In this document: positions 16,524 to 25,892 of the stretch, piece after piece | Layout: each line of letters begins with the position of its first letter | Numbering within the stretch: position 1 is the first letter of the stretch | Origin: Phenylobacterium sp. | Lineage (GTDB): Bacteria > Pseudomonadota > Alphaproteobacteria > Caulobacterales > Caulobacteraceae | Length of the DNA stretch: 64,000 bases | Direction: 5' to 3' | NCBI RefSeq assembly: GCF_030645195.1 | Contig: NZ_JAUSLW010000128.1 | Location: forward strand, 1-64,000 | Translations under genes and position numbers: made by a program | Notes under the pieces: generated by a model | Told to the model about the DNA's origin: nothing | Databases searched by the model: none | What the model saw: the letters and a program-made list of their open reading frames with translations, nothing else

Positions 16524-19331
16524 ATGACGATCACCTTCGACACCAGCATCCTGGTCAACTACTACGCGGCGCGCTCGGGCGTGTCGTCGGGTGGGACCAC
16601 GACCGCTTCGGGGACCAGCACCGCCAAGAAATACGCCCCCAGCGCCCCCTGGCTGCCCGGAGCGAAGACCGCCTCCAACACACCGGCCTTGATGACCACG
16701 GCGGTCAAGAAGGCCATGCTGGGGCACAAGTTGATCGACGAGAACGCCGCCCAGCTCGACCTGGCCGGCGCCAGTTCCGACTACAAGAAGCTGTTCGCCC
16801 TATATCAGGGCCTCGACACCCTGGCCGGCGTCGTCGACCAGATCGGCGGCAAGGGCCTGACCAGCGTCGACAAGGATCGGATCAAGTCGGTGTTCGGCAA
16901 GGGCCTAGCCGAGGTCACCGCCTATACCGACCAGCTGGAGATGGACCAGATCCGCCTGACCCGCGCCGAGGTGACCGACAAGGCCAAGTCCAAGCTGGGG
17001 GTGGCCAAGGCCAAGACCGACTACACCACCCCGCCCCTGGTCTCCGGGGACGTCTCGGCCCCCGTCGACGCCTTCCAGGGCGACGTGAAGTTCAACATCT
17101 CGATCAAGCGCGTGGGCGTGACCCACGACATCACCATCGACCTGGCCGACATGGGCGCCACGCCCCGGAACATGTCCAACGTGATGTCCTACATCAACAC
17201 CCAGCTCAGCGACGCCGGCGTCGGCACGCGGGTGGCCTCCCTGCGCATCCCCGGCGGCGACCGCACCGTCCAGGTGGCCGGCAAGGCGGTGAAGGTGGGG
17301 GTCAATCCCGACCAGTGGGCGATGAAGTTCAACGTCGATTCCGGCGACACCCTGACCTTCTCTGCGCCGAAGACCGAACCGGCCATCTACCTGGCCCAGA
17401 GCGTCGGCAACCCCGATCCGGACGGCAAGGCCTCCACCAAGGACGGCGTGGTCCTCAGCCAGCTGATGAAGGTGCAGACCGACACCGTCGACGTGACGCC
17501 GCCGCCCCAGGCCACCGGCGACGCAAACTATGTCGACGGTCGGGTCTGGGCCAAGGACATGGAAAAGACGGTGGGGACGGTCCATGCCACCCAGGTCGGC
17601 TCCGATGGTTCGGTCTATGTGCTGGCCGACGTCACCGGCAAGACCTCGGGTCAGGACATCAAGGGCGATCAGGACGTCGCCCTGCTGAAATACGACTCCG
17701 CCGGCAAGCTGCTCTTCACCCGCACCCTGGGCGCCTCGTCCAACGCCAGCGGCCTGGCCCTGGCGATCTCCGCCGACGGTCAGATCGCCGTCGCCGGCAA
17801 GGTCACCGGGGGCTTGAGCGGGGCGACCGAAGGGGCGCTGAATTCGGGCGCCACCGGCAGCTTCGCCACCAGTTCCGACAGCTTCGTCACGGTGTTGAAC
17901 ACCGAGGGCGAGGAACTCTGGACCCAGCGCCGCGGCGCGCGCCAGAACGACGAGGCCACCCAGATCGCCTTCGGCGCCGACGGGGCGGTCTATGTCGCCG
18001 GCCGCGCCCAGTCGAGCCTGCCGGGAACCACCGCGCTGGGCGGCTGGGACGCCTATATCGAGGGCTTCAAGGCCGACGCCGCGGGCAAGGTCTCCACCCT
18101 TTTCACCCAGAGCGTGGGCTCGGCCGGCTCGGACCGGCCCGGCGGCCTGGTGGTGGACGGCTCGACCCTGCACCTGGCCAACAACGAGGACGGCCATGCC
18201 GTCCTGCACCGTTTCGACCTCTCCGGCGGAACCCCGGTGGAGACCGCCTCCCGCGACCTGGGCGACCTCTCCGGCGGCGAGATCGCGGGCCTGGCCCTGG
18301 ACGGCGGCCAGCTGGTCATAGCCGGATCGACCCGCAACGATTCCATGGCGGCCGGGGCGGTCACCCGCGGCTATAGCGGCGGGACCGACGGCTTCGCCGC
18401 GCGGATCGCGGCCGATCTCAGCCTCAACGCCAGCGACCGCATGGCCTATTACGGCGGCGCCGGCGACGACCGGGTCTCGGGCCTGGCCATGGCCGAGGGC
18501 CGCATCTATCTCACCGGCCAGGCCGGGACCGACCTGCCGGGCGAGGATCCGGTGGCCAAGAAGGACGGCTTCCTGGCCGAGCTGGACGTCAACAGCGGCG
18601 CTGTGGGCTTCTCCCGGCGCTTCAGCGGCAAGGACGGTTACGCCACCCCCACGGCCATCGCCATCGACGCCTCCGGGGCCAGCGCGCTCGATCGCCTGGG
18701 CCTGCCCAAGGGGCTGCTGGACCTGAGCGACTCCCCGCAGCTCACCGCCGTCAGCTCGGTGCGGGCCGGCGACCAGTTCCAGGTGCGCACCGGCGAGGCC
18801 GGCGCCTTCAAGACCATCACCATGGAGGCCAACGACACGTTGGAGACCCTGGTCACCAAGCTGAAGCGCGGCCTGAACTATCAGGCCAAGGTGGAGATCG
18901 TCACCTCGGGCGGCGTACGGTCCATTCAGGTCAAGCCGCTCAACGCGCGCACCATCCTGGAGTTCTCCGCCGGCAAGACCGGCAAGGACGCCCTGGACCT
19001 GTTGGGCCTTCCCGAGGGCGTCGTGCGCGCCACCGTCACCGACAAGAAGGGCAAGACCACGCCGGCGGACGGGAAGGGGGCCTTCTACGGCCTGGGCCTG
19101 GAAAAGGACCTCAACCTCGACGACGCCGACGGCGTCTCCCACGCCAAGGCCGCCCTGGCCACGGCCCTGGGCGTGATCCGCAACGCCTACAAGGACCTCA
19201 AGGAGGCGGCCACGCCGCTCAGCCAACGGGCGTCCGAGAAGGCCAAGGCCGAGGGGCCGGTGCCGGCCTATCTGACCAACCAGATCGCCAACTACCAGGC
19301 CGCCCTCGACCGCCTGGGTGGCGGCAGCTGA
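16524..19331 (+). CDS. Large flagellar-locus protein with propeller-like repeats and a flagellin hook IN-like motif
   Basis: This 935-residue protein has no cleavable signal peptide. It opens with a Ser/Thr-rich low-complexity stretch (about 16-40). Residues about 350-720 contain repeated blades of the kind [GD]GSVYVLADVTG, GQIAVAGKVTG, GAVYVAGRAQS, GRIYLTGQAG, alternating with KYDSAGKLLFTRTLG-like strands, which suggests an SBBP/PQQ-type beta-propeller. Near residues 765-810, TMEANDTLETLVTKLKRGLN resembles the flagellin hook IN motif found in hook-associated proteins. The position right after three flagellins and FlaG, and the size, recall the protein annotated FlaEY beside Caulobacter flagellin genes. 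That correspondence is a recollection, not verified, so no symbol is given. A role in filament assembly or export is inferred from context. Confidence 0.6.
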   Translation: MTITFDTSILVNYYAARSGVSSGGTTTASGTSTAKKYAPSAPWLPGAKTASNTPALMTTAVKKAMLGHKLIDENAAQLDLAGASSDYKKLFALYQGLDTLAGVVDQIGGKGLTSVDKDRIKSVFGKGLAEVTAYTDQLEMDQIRLTRAEVTDKAKSKLGVAKAKTDYTTPPLVSGDVSAPVDAFQGDVKFNISIKRVGVTHDITIDLADMGATPRNMSNVMSYINTQLSDAGVGTRVASLRIPGGDRTVQVAGKAVKVGVNPDQWAMKFNVDSGDTLTFSAPKTEPAIYLAQSVGNPDPDGKASTKDGVVLSQLMKVQTDTVDVTPPPQATGDANYVDGRVWAKDMEKTVGTVHATQVGSDGSVYVLADVTGKTSGQDIKGDQDVALLKYDSAGKLLFTRTLGASSNASGLALAISADGQIAVAGKVTGGLSGATEGALNSGATGSFATSSDSFVTVLNTEGEELWTQRRGARQNDEATQIAFGADGAVYVAGRAQSSLPGTTALGGWDAYIEGFKADAAGKVSTLFTQSVGSAGSDRPGGLVVDGSTLHLANNEDGHAVLHRFDLSGGTPVETASRDLGDLSGGEIAGLALDGGQLVIAGSTRNDSMAAGAVTRGYSGGTDGFAARIAADLSLNASDRMAYYGGAGDDRVSGLAMAEGRIYLTGQAGTDLPGEDPVAKKDGFLAELDVNSGAVGFSRRFSGKDGYATPTAIAIDASGASALDRLGLPKGLLDLSDSPQLTAVSSVRAGDQFQVRTGEAGAFKTITMEANDTLETLVTKLKRGLNYQAKVEIVTSGGVRSIQVKPLNARTILEFSAGKTGKDALDLLGLPEGVVRATVTDKKGKTTPADGKGAFYGLGLEKDLNLDDADGVSHAKAALATALGVIRNAYKDLKEAATPLSQRASEKAKAEGPVPAYLTNQIANYQAALDRLGGGS

Positions 19332-19388
19332 CGGCGCGTCCGATCACGAACGCTTGAAACCGTCACACGCGCGGTCTAGCGAGGGGGC

Positions 19389-20087
19389 ATGGATATCTTC
19401 AACGACCGGCGAATTGTTCTCGCCTTGATCGGCGGGGCGCTCGCCCTCCTGGCTGGCCTCGGCATCGCCATCGGCATGGTCTCCAAGACCCGCGGCGAGA
19501 AGCACGCCGCCCCGCCCGCCTCCCAGGGCGGCCTGGTGGTGGAAACCACCGCGGTCGACGACGGCGGCATCGATCCCGCCCGGCCGCTACGCTGCTTCGT
19601 CGCCGGCCAGTATGTCGGCGAGGTCACCCTGGCGCAGTGCGCCCAGAAGAACGGCGTGGCCACCGGCGCCCTGGATGTCGGCGTCGATTCCAGCGGCAAC
19701 CTGGCCGCCGCCGACCAGGCCGGCACCGTCCTGACCCCCCTGCCGCCGGTCCAGACCGAGCCTGTCCTGGCCCAGGCGCCCGCCGCCGCCGCCGCGCCGA
19801 GCGCCGCCAGCACGCCGACCACCCCCGCGGCCGGCGGCCCGGCCGGAACCTGCTGGCGCTATTCGGGCGCGGCCTGGTCCAAGCTGCCCTCGGAAATGTC
19901 GCTCGGCGCCTGCGTCCAGGCCCTGTTCGCCGGCCACTGCGAACGCTCCGGCGGCGCGACCTATGGCCGCTGGATGGCCCAGACCCTGCGTCTGGTTCCG
20001 GGCAAGGTCGAGGTCTCCGGCGACAACCGCAGCTTCCGCACCCTGGTGGAGCAGGGCCCCGGCTGCGCCATCCCGTCGATCGGCTAG
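19389..20087 (+). CDS. Membrane-anchored periplasmic protein of unknown function
   Basis: This 232-residue protein has one N-terminal membrane helix (about residues 10-31, VLALIGGALALLAGLGIAIGM). A linker and two Cys-containing segments follow (LRCFVAGQYVGEVTLAQCAQ near 60-80 and CWRYSGAAWSKLP ... CVQALFAGHC around 155-185), separated by an Ala/Pro-rich spacer (about 120-150). Cysteine pairs and the exported topology suggest disulfides in the periplasm. The two Cys segments look like a loose internal duplication. It follows the propeller-like flagellar-locus gene by 57 bp. Family not recognised. Confidence 0.6.
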   Translation: MDIFNDRRIVLALIGGALALLAGLGIAIGMVSKTRGEKHAAPPASQGGLVVETTAVDDGGIDPARPLRCFVAGQYVGEVTLAQCAQKNGVATGALDVGVDSSGNLAAADQAGTVLTPLPPVQTEPVLAQAPAAAAAPSAASTPTTPAAGGPAGTCWRYSGAAWSKLPSEMSLGACVQALFAGHCERSGGATYGRWMAQTLRLVPGKVEVSGDNRSFRTLVEQGPGCAIPSIG

Positions 20088-20137
20088 AGCCCTTTCCGAT
20101 CTGATTGTTTCAATCAGATCGGATGAAAAGGGCTCTA
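20085..20137 (+). repeat. Dispersed palindrome family B, copy 1
   Basis: TAGAGCCCTTT and AAAAGGGCTCTA arms enclose a CCGATCTGATTG/CAATCAGATCGG inner stem, making a nearly complete 53-bp palindrome that starts at the stop codon of the preceding gene. It probably also acts as a terminator. Confidence 0.7.
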
Positions 20138-20148
20138 CTTCCAAAGGT

Positions 20149-20200
20149 TAGAGCATTTTTCGATCCGATAACCGTTTCACACTTATCGGAAAATGCTCTA
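20149..20200 (+). repeat. Dispersed palindrome family B, copy 2
   Basis: A 52-bp palindrome 11 bp after copy 1: TAGAGCATTTT and AAAATGCTCTA outer arms with a CCGATAA/TTATCGG inner stem around CCGTTTCACAC. It shares the TAGAGC...GCTCTA ends and CGAT core with copy 1, so the two are tandem family members. Confidence 0.7.
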
Positions 20201-20248
20201 GCACAAAGGCCACTCGCGCGCCGCAATCGGGCTGTGTAGTCTGACGCC

Positions 20249-20626
20249 ATGGTTCGCAATCTCCTCCTGCTCGGCGCCGCCCTCATCGCTCTCGGCGCCT
20301 GCGCCAAACGCACCGTGCCGCCCGGCGACGTGGGCGTCTGCTACGTGGTCCAGTTCCAGAAGGACGGGACGCTGAAGTACAACAAGCTGGTGAGCGGCCT
20401 CTCGGATCTCGAGCACTGCGCCGCGTCCCTGGAAGCCATGCGGGTCAAGTTCCTGCGCATGGGTGGCAGCCAGTACGAGATCACCGGCGCCTATCAGGGC
20501 AACTTCATCTTCCTCCAGAAGGAGGGGGTGCTGACCGCGCCCTCCCTGGAGGCCCACCGCTATGTGGCCCTGGTCCGCACCGGCGACGGCCGGCTCGCCG
20601 TCCCCGGCGCCATGCCGCGGGAATAG
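20249..20626 (+). CDS. Small lipoprotein, paralog of the one at 47728
   Basis: This 125-residue protein has a lipoprotein signal (LLLLGAALIALGAC, lipobox LGAC with Cys at about 18), predicting a lipid-anchored periplasmic product. The mature part has GVCYVVQF, LEHCAASLEAMRVKF and GAYQGNFIFLQ. The same spaced motifs (GVC, a CAxxLExxRxK block, GAYQGxxIF) recur in the lipoprotein at 47728-48093. Two conserved cysteines could pair. Function unknown. Confidence 0.65.
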   Translation: MVRNLLLLGAALIALGACAKRTVPPGDVGVCYVVQFQKDGTLKYNKLVSGLSDLEHCAASLEAMRVKFLRMGGSQYEITGAYQGNFIFLQKEGVLTAPSLEAHRYVALVRTGDGRLAVPGAMPRE

Positions 20627-20688
20627 GCGCGCGACCCTACGCCACGCGCCGCCGAGCCAATGGGCTGTGGACGGTCTGCGCCAAACGT

Positions 20689-20703
20689 GAACGAAGGCAG
20701 AAC
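20689..20703 (+). promoter_or_regulatory. LexA (SOS) box upstream of ssb
   Basis: GAACGAAGGCAGAAC is an exact GAAC-N7-GAAC, the complement of the alphaproteobacterial LexA operator GTTC-N7-GTTC, 88 bp before the ssb start. It predicts damage-inducible ssb expression. Confidence 0.75.
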
Positions 20704-20790
20704 ATTAACATTGATCGCGCGCGACGCCTCGTCTAGCGTGCCGCGCATGGACCGACGGTCCGCATCTACGGAAAAGACAGGAACAGCGAC

Positions 20791-21276
20791 ATGGCGGGCA
20801 GCGTCAACAAGGTCATTCTGGTCGGCAATCTGGGCGCCGACCCCGAAATTCGCAGCCTCGGCTCGGGCGATCGCGTCGCCAATCTGCGCATCGCCACGTC
20901 GGAGACCTGGCGCGACAAGAGCTCGGGCGAGCGCAAGGAAAAGACCGAGTGGCACCGGGTGGTGATCTTCAACGAGAACCTCGTGAAGGTGGCCGAGAAC
21001 TATCTGAAGAAGGGCTCCAAGGTCTATATCGAGGGCTCGATTCAGACCCGCAAATGGACCGACCAGTCGGGCGTGGAGAAGTTCTCCACCGAGATCGTGC
21101 TGCAGAAGTTCCGCGGCGAACTCACCATGCTGGACGGCCGCGGCGACGCCGAACGCGACGAAGGTGGCGGCTATGGCGCCTCCGATCGCGGCGGCTTCTC
21201 CTCCGGTCCCCGCGCCCAGAGCTCGGCCCCCCGGGAGGACTTCTCCGCCGACCTGGACGACGAGATCCCGTTCTAG
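20791..21276 (+). CDS. ssb: Single-stranded DNA-binding protein
   Basis: This 161-residue SSB binds and protects single-stranded DNA in replication, repair and recombination. The OB-fold (about residues 1-110) has the usual [16 protein letters not shown] start, [19 protein letters not shown] and [18 protein letters not shown] Gly/Ser-rich disordered linker follows. The acidic tip DLDDEIPF is the site that docks partner repair and replication enzymes. Length is normal for the family. It is preceded by an exact LexA box and converges with the oxygenase gene, whose stop lies 10 bp away. Confidence 0.96.
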   Translation: MAGSVNKVILVGNLGADPEIRSLGSGDRVANLRIATSETWRDKSSGERKEKTEWHRVVIFNENLVKVAENYLKKGSKVYIEGSIQTRKWTDQSGVEKFSTEIVLQKFRGELTMLDGRGDAERDEGGGYGASDRGGFSSGPRAQSSAPREDFSADLDDEIPF

Positions 21277-21285
21277 GCTTACGCC

Positions 21286-22347
21286 CTAATCCTCCACCGG
21301 CTCCGTGCCCTCCAGGCTCCCGAGGTTCGCCCGCCGGACCTCGGCGGCCTCGGCGTCGTAGAGGAAGGGCAGGAAGGCGTAGCGGCGGCCCTTGGTCACC
21401 GGCGTCGCCTCATGCAGCAGGGCGCAGGAGAACACCACCGCTCCGCCGGTGGGCGGGCGATAGGTCTTGCTGCCGAATTCCGCGAAGGTCAGATTCCCGC
21501 CCTCGAAGTCCTCGGCGTTGAGGTTGATGGAACAGGCGAAGCGGCGGTGGGCGGTCCCCGGCGTGGTGTCGTCGCGATGCGGCTTGAAGTAGCCGCCCTC
21601 CTCGGCGCTGTAGCAGGCCACCAGATAACGCTCGATGTGGGTGACCTTGAACTGGAACACCTTGCGGATCTGCGGGATCAGCCGGTGGGTCAGGGCCAGC
21701 CGGGTTTCCCGCGCCAACTCGGGATCGCTGATCATTGTGTCGCGGCGTTTCTTGTAGTCGTCGAGCATGCCGACCGTCTTGCCGCCGATCTCCCGCATCA
21801 CCCCTGACGGGGTCCCGCCGTCGGCCTCGTAGTGGGCGATCAGCCGCCGGCAGAGGTCGGGCTCGAAGATCCGCGGGGCGATCAGCACCGGGGCGTGCAG
21901 CGGGACCCCGGCATGGTCCTCCGGGGCGGGAAGCCTGCGCAGCAGCTCGAACAGCCGCTCGGCCTTGTCTATGTCGGTGATCCCCAGGATGCACTCGGCC
22001 GGGTCCAGCAGCACCCAGCGGGGCCGGGCCTGGCCCTGGGCGTCCAGGGCCTCGAAAAGCCGGCTCACCGCCCCGTCGCGATCCAGGAACCAGCGCAGGC
22101 CCTGCTGGTCGCGCGCCATGGCGATCGCGCCTTCGTCGCGCAGCACGCCATAGGCCGACAGGCGGACGTCGTCGAACAGGTCGCGGTGGGCCACGATCTG
22201 GGCCAGGGCCTGACGCCGGCCCGCCTCGTCGGTCGGCAGGAAGCCCAGCAGGATGTAACGGCCCCCGAAGGCGGCTGAGGTGTAACGCGGATTGCTGGTC
22301 GTCGGGCAGACGAACCGCGGCGCTAGGGCGCCCAGAACCATAGCCAT
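21286..22347 (-). CDS. 2OG-Fe(II) oxygenase (prolyl hydroxylase-like) with peroxiredoxin-like N-terminus
   Basis: This 353-residue protein has two parts. Residues about 180-345 form a jelly-roll dioxygenase: YFKPHRDD supplies the His-x-Asp iron ligands, LLHEATPV the distal His and KGRRYAFLPFLY the 2-oxoglutarate-binding Arg region. Residues 1-150 look like a thioredoxin/peroxiredoxin fold (LGALAPRFVCPTTSNPRY, YILLGFLPTDE, RWFLDRDGAVSRLF), but without a convincing peroxidatic Cys motif. Such enzymes hydroxylate protein or small-molecule substrates using O2 and 2-oxoglutarate. It is monocistronic and convergent with ssb. The substrate is unknown. Confidence 0.8.
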   Translation of the reverse strand: MAMVLGALAPRFVCPTTSNPRYTSAAFGGRYILLGFLPTDEAGRRQALAQIVAHRDLFDDVRLSAYGVLRDEGAIAMARDQQGLRWFLDRDGAVSRLFEALDAQGQARPRWVLLDPAECILGITDIDKAERLFELLRRLPAPEDHAGVPLHAPVLIAPRIFEPDLCRRLIAHYEADGGTPSGVMREIGGKTVGMLDDYKKRRDTMISDPELARETRLALTHRLIPQIRKVFQFKVTHIERYLVACYSAEEGGYFKPHRDDTTPGTAHRRFACSINLNAEDFEGGNLTFAEFGSKTYRPPTGGAVVFSCALLHEATPVTKGRRYAFLPFLYDAEAAEVRRANLGSLEGTEPVED

Positions 22348-22409
22348 TCTTGAGGTTGCGGCCCGGCGCTCACGGTTGCAAGGCGTCTGTGAGCGCCGGG
22401 ACCCCGCGC

Positions 22410-22937
22410 CTACCCCTTCGAAATCGCGCCGCAGGCTATGCGCGGGCCCGCGCCGCCGATGGGCTGAGTCTTGTGGTCGTCGGGATTGGCGTGGATCACC
22501 AGGGCCGAGCCGTCGGCGTCCATCAGCTCGGGTTTGGCCCCGCCGCCCCCCAGGGTGACATAGGGGGCGAACAGCTCGGCGGTTCCGGTTCCATCGGCGG
22601 CGACATGGAGGTTGGGCAGGTCGCCGGCCTCGTTGCCGTCGGGGTTCAGCAGGCCGTGCGCGACGCCGGCCTGGCCGTGGACGTGGGCCCCGGCCGAGGT
22701 GAAGCCGCTCGCCGAGCAGTCGCCCTTTTCATGGAAGTGCAGGCCGTGCCAGCCCGGCGCCAGGCCCTTGACCTCCAGCTTCAGCAGCACGCCGTTCGGG
22801 GCCCCGGAGAGGGTTGCGGTTCCGGCTGAGCCGCCGGTGGAATTCTTCAAATCGATCCGAAGGTTGGCCGGAGGCGTGGCGGCGAGCGCCGCGGTCGCGG
22901 TCAGGCCGGCGATCAGTCCGGGCAGGGCATATCTCAT
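22410..22937 (-). CDS. sodC: Periplasmic Cu/Zn superoxide dismutase
   Basis: This 175-residue exported enzyme dismutates superoxide in the periplasm. The signal peptide is MRYALPGLIAGLTATAALAA. Metal ligands are visible in WHGLHFHEKGDCS, AGAHVHGQ, AHGLLNPDGNEAGDLPNLHV and the C-terminal HANPDDHKTQPIGGAGPRIACG, and the two Cys can form the conserved disulfide. The ATG at 22937 is preferred because it starts directly at the signal peptide; a longer form from 22967 adds ten residues before it. Transcribed away from gyrA. Confidence 0.94.
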   Translation of the reverse strand: MRYALPGLIAGLTATAALAATPPANLRIDLKNSTGGSAGTATLSGAPNGVLLKLEVKGLAPGWHGLHFHEKGDCSASGFTSAGAHVHGQAGVAHGLLNPDGNEAGDLPNLHVAADGTGTAELFAPYVTLGGGGAKPELMDADGSALVIHANPDDHKTQPIGGAGPRIACGAISKG

Positions 22938-23047
22938 GGCGGCTCCAAAGGCGTTTCCCGGGCTCACGAAGGTTGGCCTCGGGGGTCCTGGGATGTTAAC
23001 AACTGAACTCTGATTTCCAGTCCGATTCCAACGGCGAAAAATTCCCC

Positions 23048-25828
23048 TTGAGCGACGACAGCACCATCCCTCCGGACGACGGCCGGCGCGGGGGCATCGC
23101 CCCTATCGCCATCGAGGACGAACTCAAGAAGTCCTACCTCGACTACGCCATGAGCGTCATCGTCAGCCGCGCCCTTCCAGACGTGCGCGACGGCCTGAAA
23201 CCGGTGCATCGCCGCATCCTGTTCTCGATGAGCGAGCAGGGGCACACCCCTGACCGCTCCTATGTGAAGTCGGCCCGCGTCGTCGGCGACGTGATGGGTA
23301 AGTATCACCCGCACGGCGACCTCGCGATCTACGACACCCTGGTCCGCCTGGCCCAGCCGTTCTCCATGAGCCAGCTGCTGATCGACGGTCAGGGCAATTT
23401 CGGCTCGGTGGACAACGACCCGCCGGCGGCCATGCGCTACACCGAGTGCCGCCTGACCAAGGCGGCCATGGCCATCCTGGCCGATCTCGACAAGGACACG
23501 GTCGACTTCAAGGACAACTACGACGGCTCCGAGCACGAGCCCGTGGTCCTGCCCTCGCGCATCCCCAACCTGCTGGTGAACGGCGCGGGCGGCATCGCCG
23601 TCGGCATGGCCACCAACATCCCGCCCCATAACCTGGGCGAGATCGTCGACGCCTGCCTGGCCTATGTCGACAATCCCGAGATCGGGACCGACGAGCTGCT
23701 GGACATCGTGCCCGGCCCCGACTTCCCCACCGGCGGCGAGATCATCGGCCGCACCGGGGCGCGCAACGCCCTGATGACCGGGCGCGGCTCTGTGATCATG
23801 CGCGGCAAGGCCGCCATCGAAGAGGTCCGCAAGGACCGCGAAGCCATCATCATCACCGCCATCCCCTACCAGGTGAACAAGGCCTCCCTGGTGGAGCGCA
23901 TCGCCGAACTGGTGCGGGAAAAGCGCGTCGAGGGCGTCGCCGACCTGCGCGACGAGAGCGACCGCCAGGGCATGCGCGTGGTCGTCGAGCTCAAGCGCGA
24001 CGCCTCGGCCGACGTGGTGCTGAACCAGCTCTACCGGTTCACCCCGCTGCAGAGCTCCTTCGGCGTCAACATGCTGGCCCTGAACCGCGGCCGTCCGCTG
24101 CAGATGGGCCTGCGCGAGATGATCGTGGCCTTCATCGAGTTCCGTGAGGAAGTCGTTGTCCGCCGCGAGAAGTTCGAGCTCTCCAAGGCCCGCGACCGCG
24201 GTCACGTCTTGGTGGGCTTGGCCATCGCCGTGGCCAATATCGACGAGTTCATCCACATCATCCGCTCGTCCAAGGACCCGGCCGAGGCGCGCGAGCGCAT
24301 TGTCGCCAAGGGCTGGCCGGCGAGCGACATGATGCCCCTGGTTGAGCTGATCGCCGACCCGCGCACGGTTCTGGAAGCCGGCGGCCTGATCCGCCTGACC
24401 GAGGAGCAGGCGCGCGCCATCCTGGCGCTCACCCTCTCGCGCCTCACCGGCCTTGGCCGTGACGAGATCTTCGGCGAGGCCGAGACCCTGGCCGGCGCCA
24501 TCCAGGGCCACCTGAGCCTGCTGTCGTCGCGCGACAACATCATGGCCGTGGTCCGTCAGGAGCTGGTGGAGGTGCGCGCCGCCTTCGCCGTGCCGCGCCG
24601 CACCGAGATCGTCGACGGCGACGCCGACGTCGAGGACGAGGACCTGATCGCCCGCGAGGACATGGTCATCACCGTGACCCACGGCGGCTATGTGAAGCGC
24701 ACCCCGCTGGTGACCTACCGGACCCAGCATCGCGGCGGCAAGGGCCGCTCGGGCATGTCCACCAAGGACGAGGATGCGGTCACCCGCGTCTTCTCGGCCA
24801 ACACCCATACCCCGATGCTGTTCTTCTCCTCCGGCGGCAAGGTCTACCAGCTCAAGGTCTGGCGTCTGCCGGTGGGCACGCCGACCTCGCGCGGCAAGGC
24901 CTTCGTGAACCTGCTGCCCATCGAGCCCGGCGAGAGCATCACCTCGATCCTGCCCCTGCCCGAGGACGAGGCCACCTGGGATCAGTACGACGTCATGTTC
25001 TCCACCCGCTCCGGCGGCGTGCGACGCAACAAGCTGTCGGACTTCGTCGGCATCAAGCGCAACGGCAAGATCGCCATGAAGCTGGACGAGGGCGACTCCA
25101 TCATTGGCGTCGGCGTCTGCAACGCCCAGGCCAACGACATTCTGCTGACCACCGCGCTTGGGCGTTGTATCCGCTTCGCCACGGAGGAGGTCCGGGTCTT
25201 CGCCGGCCGTGAATCCACCGGCGTGCGCGGTATCCGCCTGGCCGAAGGCGACAGCGTCATCTCCATGGCCGTCCTGCGGTCTGTCACCGCCACGCCCGCC
25301 GAACGCGCGGCCTATGTGAAGCACGCCAACGCCATGCGCCGCGCCGTCTCCGGCGAGGGCGAGGATATCGAGGACGCCGCGGCGCCCGAGGACGACGACG
25401 AGGCCGGCGAGGAAGCCGCCCTGTCGGGCGATCGGATCGCCGAACTGGGTGCGGCCGAGGAGTTCATCCTCACCGTCTCCACCGAAGGCTACGGCAAGCG
25501 CAGCTCGGCCTACGAGTTCCGCCGCACCGGCCGGGGCGGGCAGGGGCTGCTGGCCCAGGACCTCACCAAGAAGGGCAAGGGCGGGCGTCTGGCCGCCTCC
25601 TTCCCGGTGGAGGAGTTCGACGAAATCCTGCTGGTCACCGACCAGGGCCAGCTCATCCGCACCCCCGTCGCCCAGGTCCGCGTCATCAGCCGCAACACCT
25701 CCGGCGTGACCATCTTCCGCACCGCCCAGGACGAGCACGTCGTCTCCGTCGAGCGCCTCGCCGACCAGGGCGGCGGCGAGGATGAGGGCGCCGAGGAAGC
25801 CTCCGAAGGCGGGGGCGACCAAACTTAG
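23048..25828 (+). CDS. gyrA: DNA gyrase subunit A
   Basis: This 926-residue subunit breaks and rejoins DNA in the A2B2 gyrase that introduces negative supercoils. Visible are [30 protein letters not shown], in part near residues 29-58, the KYHPHGD helix and catalytic Tyr131 in [10 protein letters not shown]-terminal beta-pinwheel repeats from about 530 onward include a GyrA-box-like GGKGRSG and GRGGQG. An acidic insertion near 770-800 ([20 protein letters not shown]) is unusual. At the position equivalent to E. coli Ser83 the residue is Leu92 ([10 protein letters not shown]); the Asp87 equivalent is kept (Asp96). Translation appears to start at TTG 23048, since no in-frame ATG precedes the conserved core. 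A long antisense frame here is a codon-bias shadow. Confidence 0.97.
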   Translation: MSDDSTIPPDDGRRGGIAPIAIEDELKKSYLDYAMSVIVSRALPDVRDGLKPVHRRILFSMSEQGHTPDRSYVKSARVVGDVMGKYHPHGDLAIYDTLVRLAQPFSMSQLLIDGQGNFGSVDNDPPAAMRYTECRLTKAAMAILADLDKDTVDFKDNYDGSEHEPVVLPSRIPNLLVNGAGGIAVGMATNIPPHNLGEIVDACLAYVDNPEIGTDELLDIVPGPDFPTGGEIIGRTGARNALMTGRGSVIMRGKAAIEEVRKDREAIIITAIPYQVNKASLVERIAELVREKRVEGVADLRDESDRQGMRVVVELKRDASADVVLNQLYRFTPLQSSFGVNMLALNRGRPLQMGLREMIVAFIEFREEVVVRREKFELSKARDRGHVLVGLAIAVANIDEFIHIIRSSKDPAEARERIVAKGWPASDMMPLVELIADPRTVLEAGGLIRLTEEQARAILALTLSRLTGLGRDEIFGEAETLAGAIQGHLSLLSSRDNIMAVVRQELVEVRAAFAVPRRTEIVDGDADVEDEDLIAREDMVITVTHGGYVKRTPLVTYRTQHRGGKGRSGMSTKDEDAVTRVFSANTHTPMLFFSSGGKVYQLKVWRLPVGTPTSRGKAFVNLLPIEPGESITSILPLPEDEATWDQYDVMFSTRSGGVRRNKLSDFVGIKRNGKIAMKLDEGDSIIGVGVCNAQANDILLTTALGRCIRFATEEVRVFAGRESTGVRGIRLAEGDSVISMAVLRSVTATPAERAAYVKHANAMRRAVSGEGEDIEDAAAPEDDDEAGEEAALSGDRIAELGAAEEFILTVSTEGYGKRSSAYEFRRTGRGGQGLLAQDLTKKGKGGRLAASFPVEEFDEILLVTDQGQLIRTPVAQVRVISRNTSGVTIFRTAQDEHVVSVERLADQGGGEDEGAEEASEGGGDQT

Positions 25829-25892
25829 CGCTTGCCATCGCCGGTCCGCCCGGCCAAAGCCGAGCCTAAGAACAGTTGGGGAAGACAGGCGA

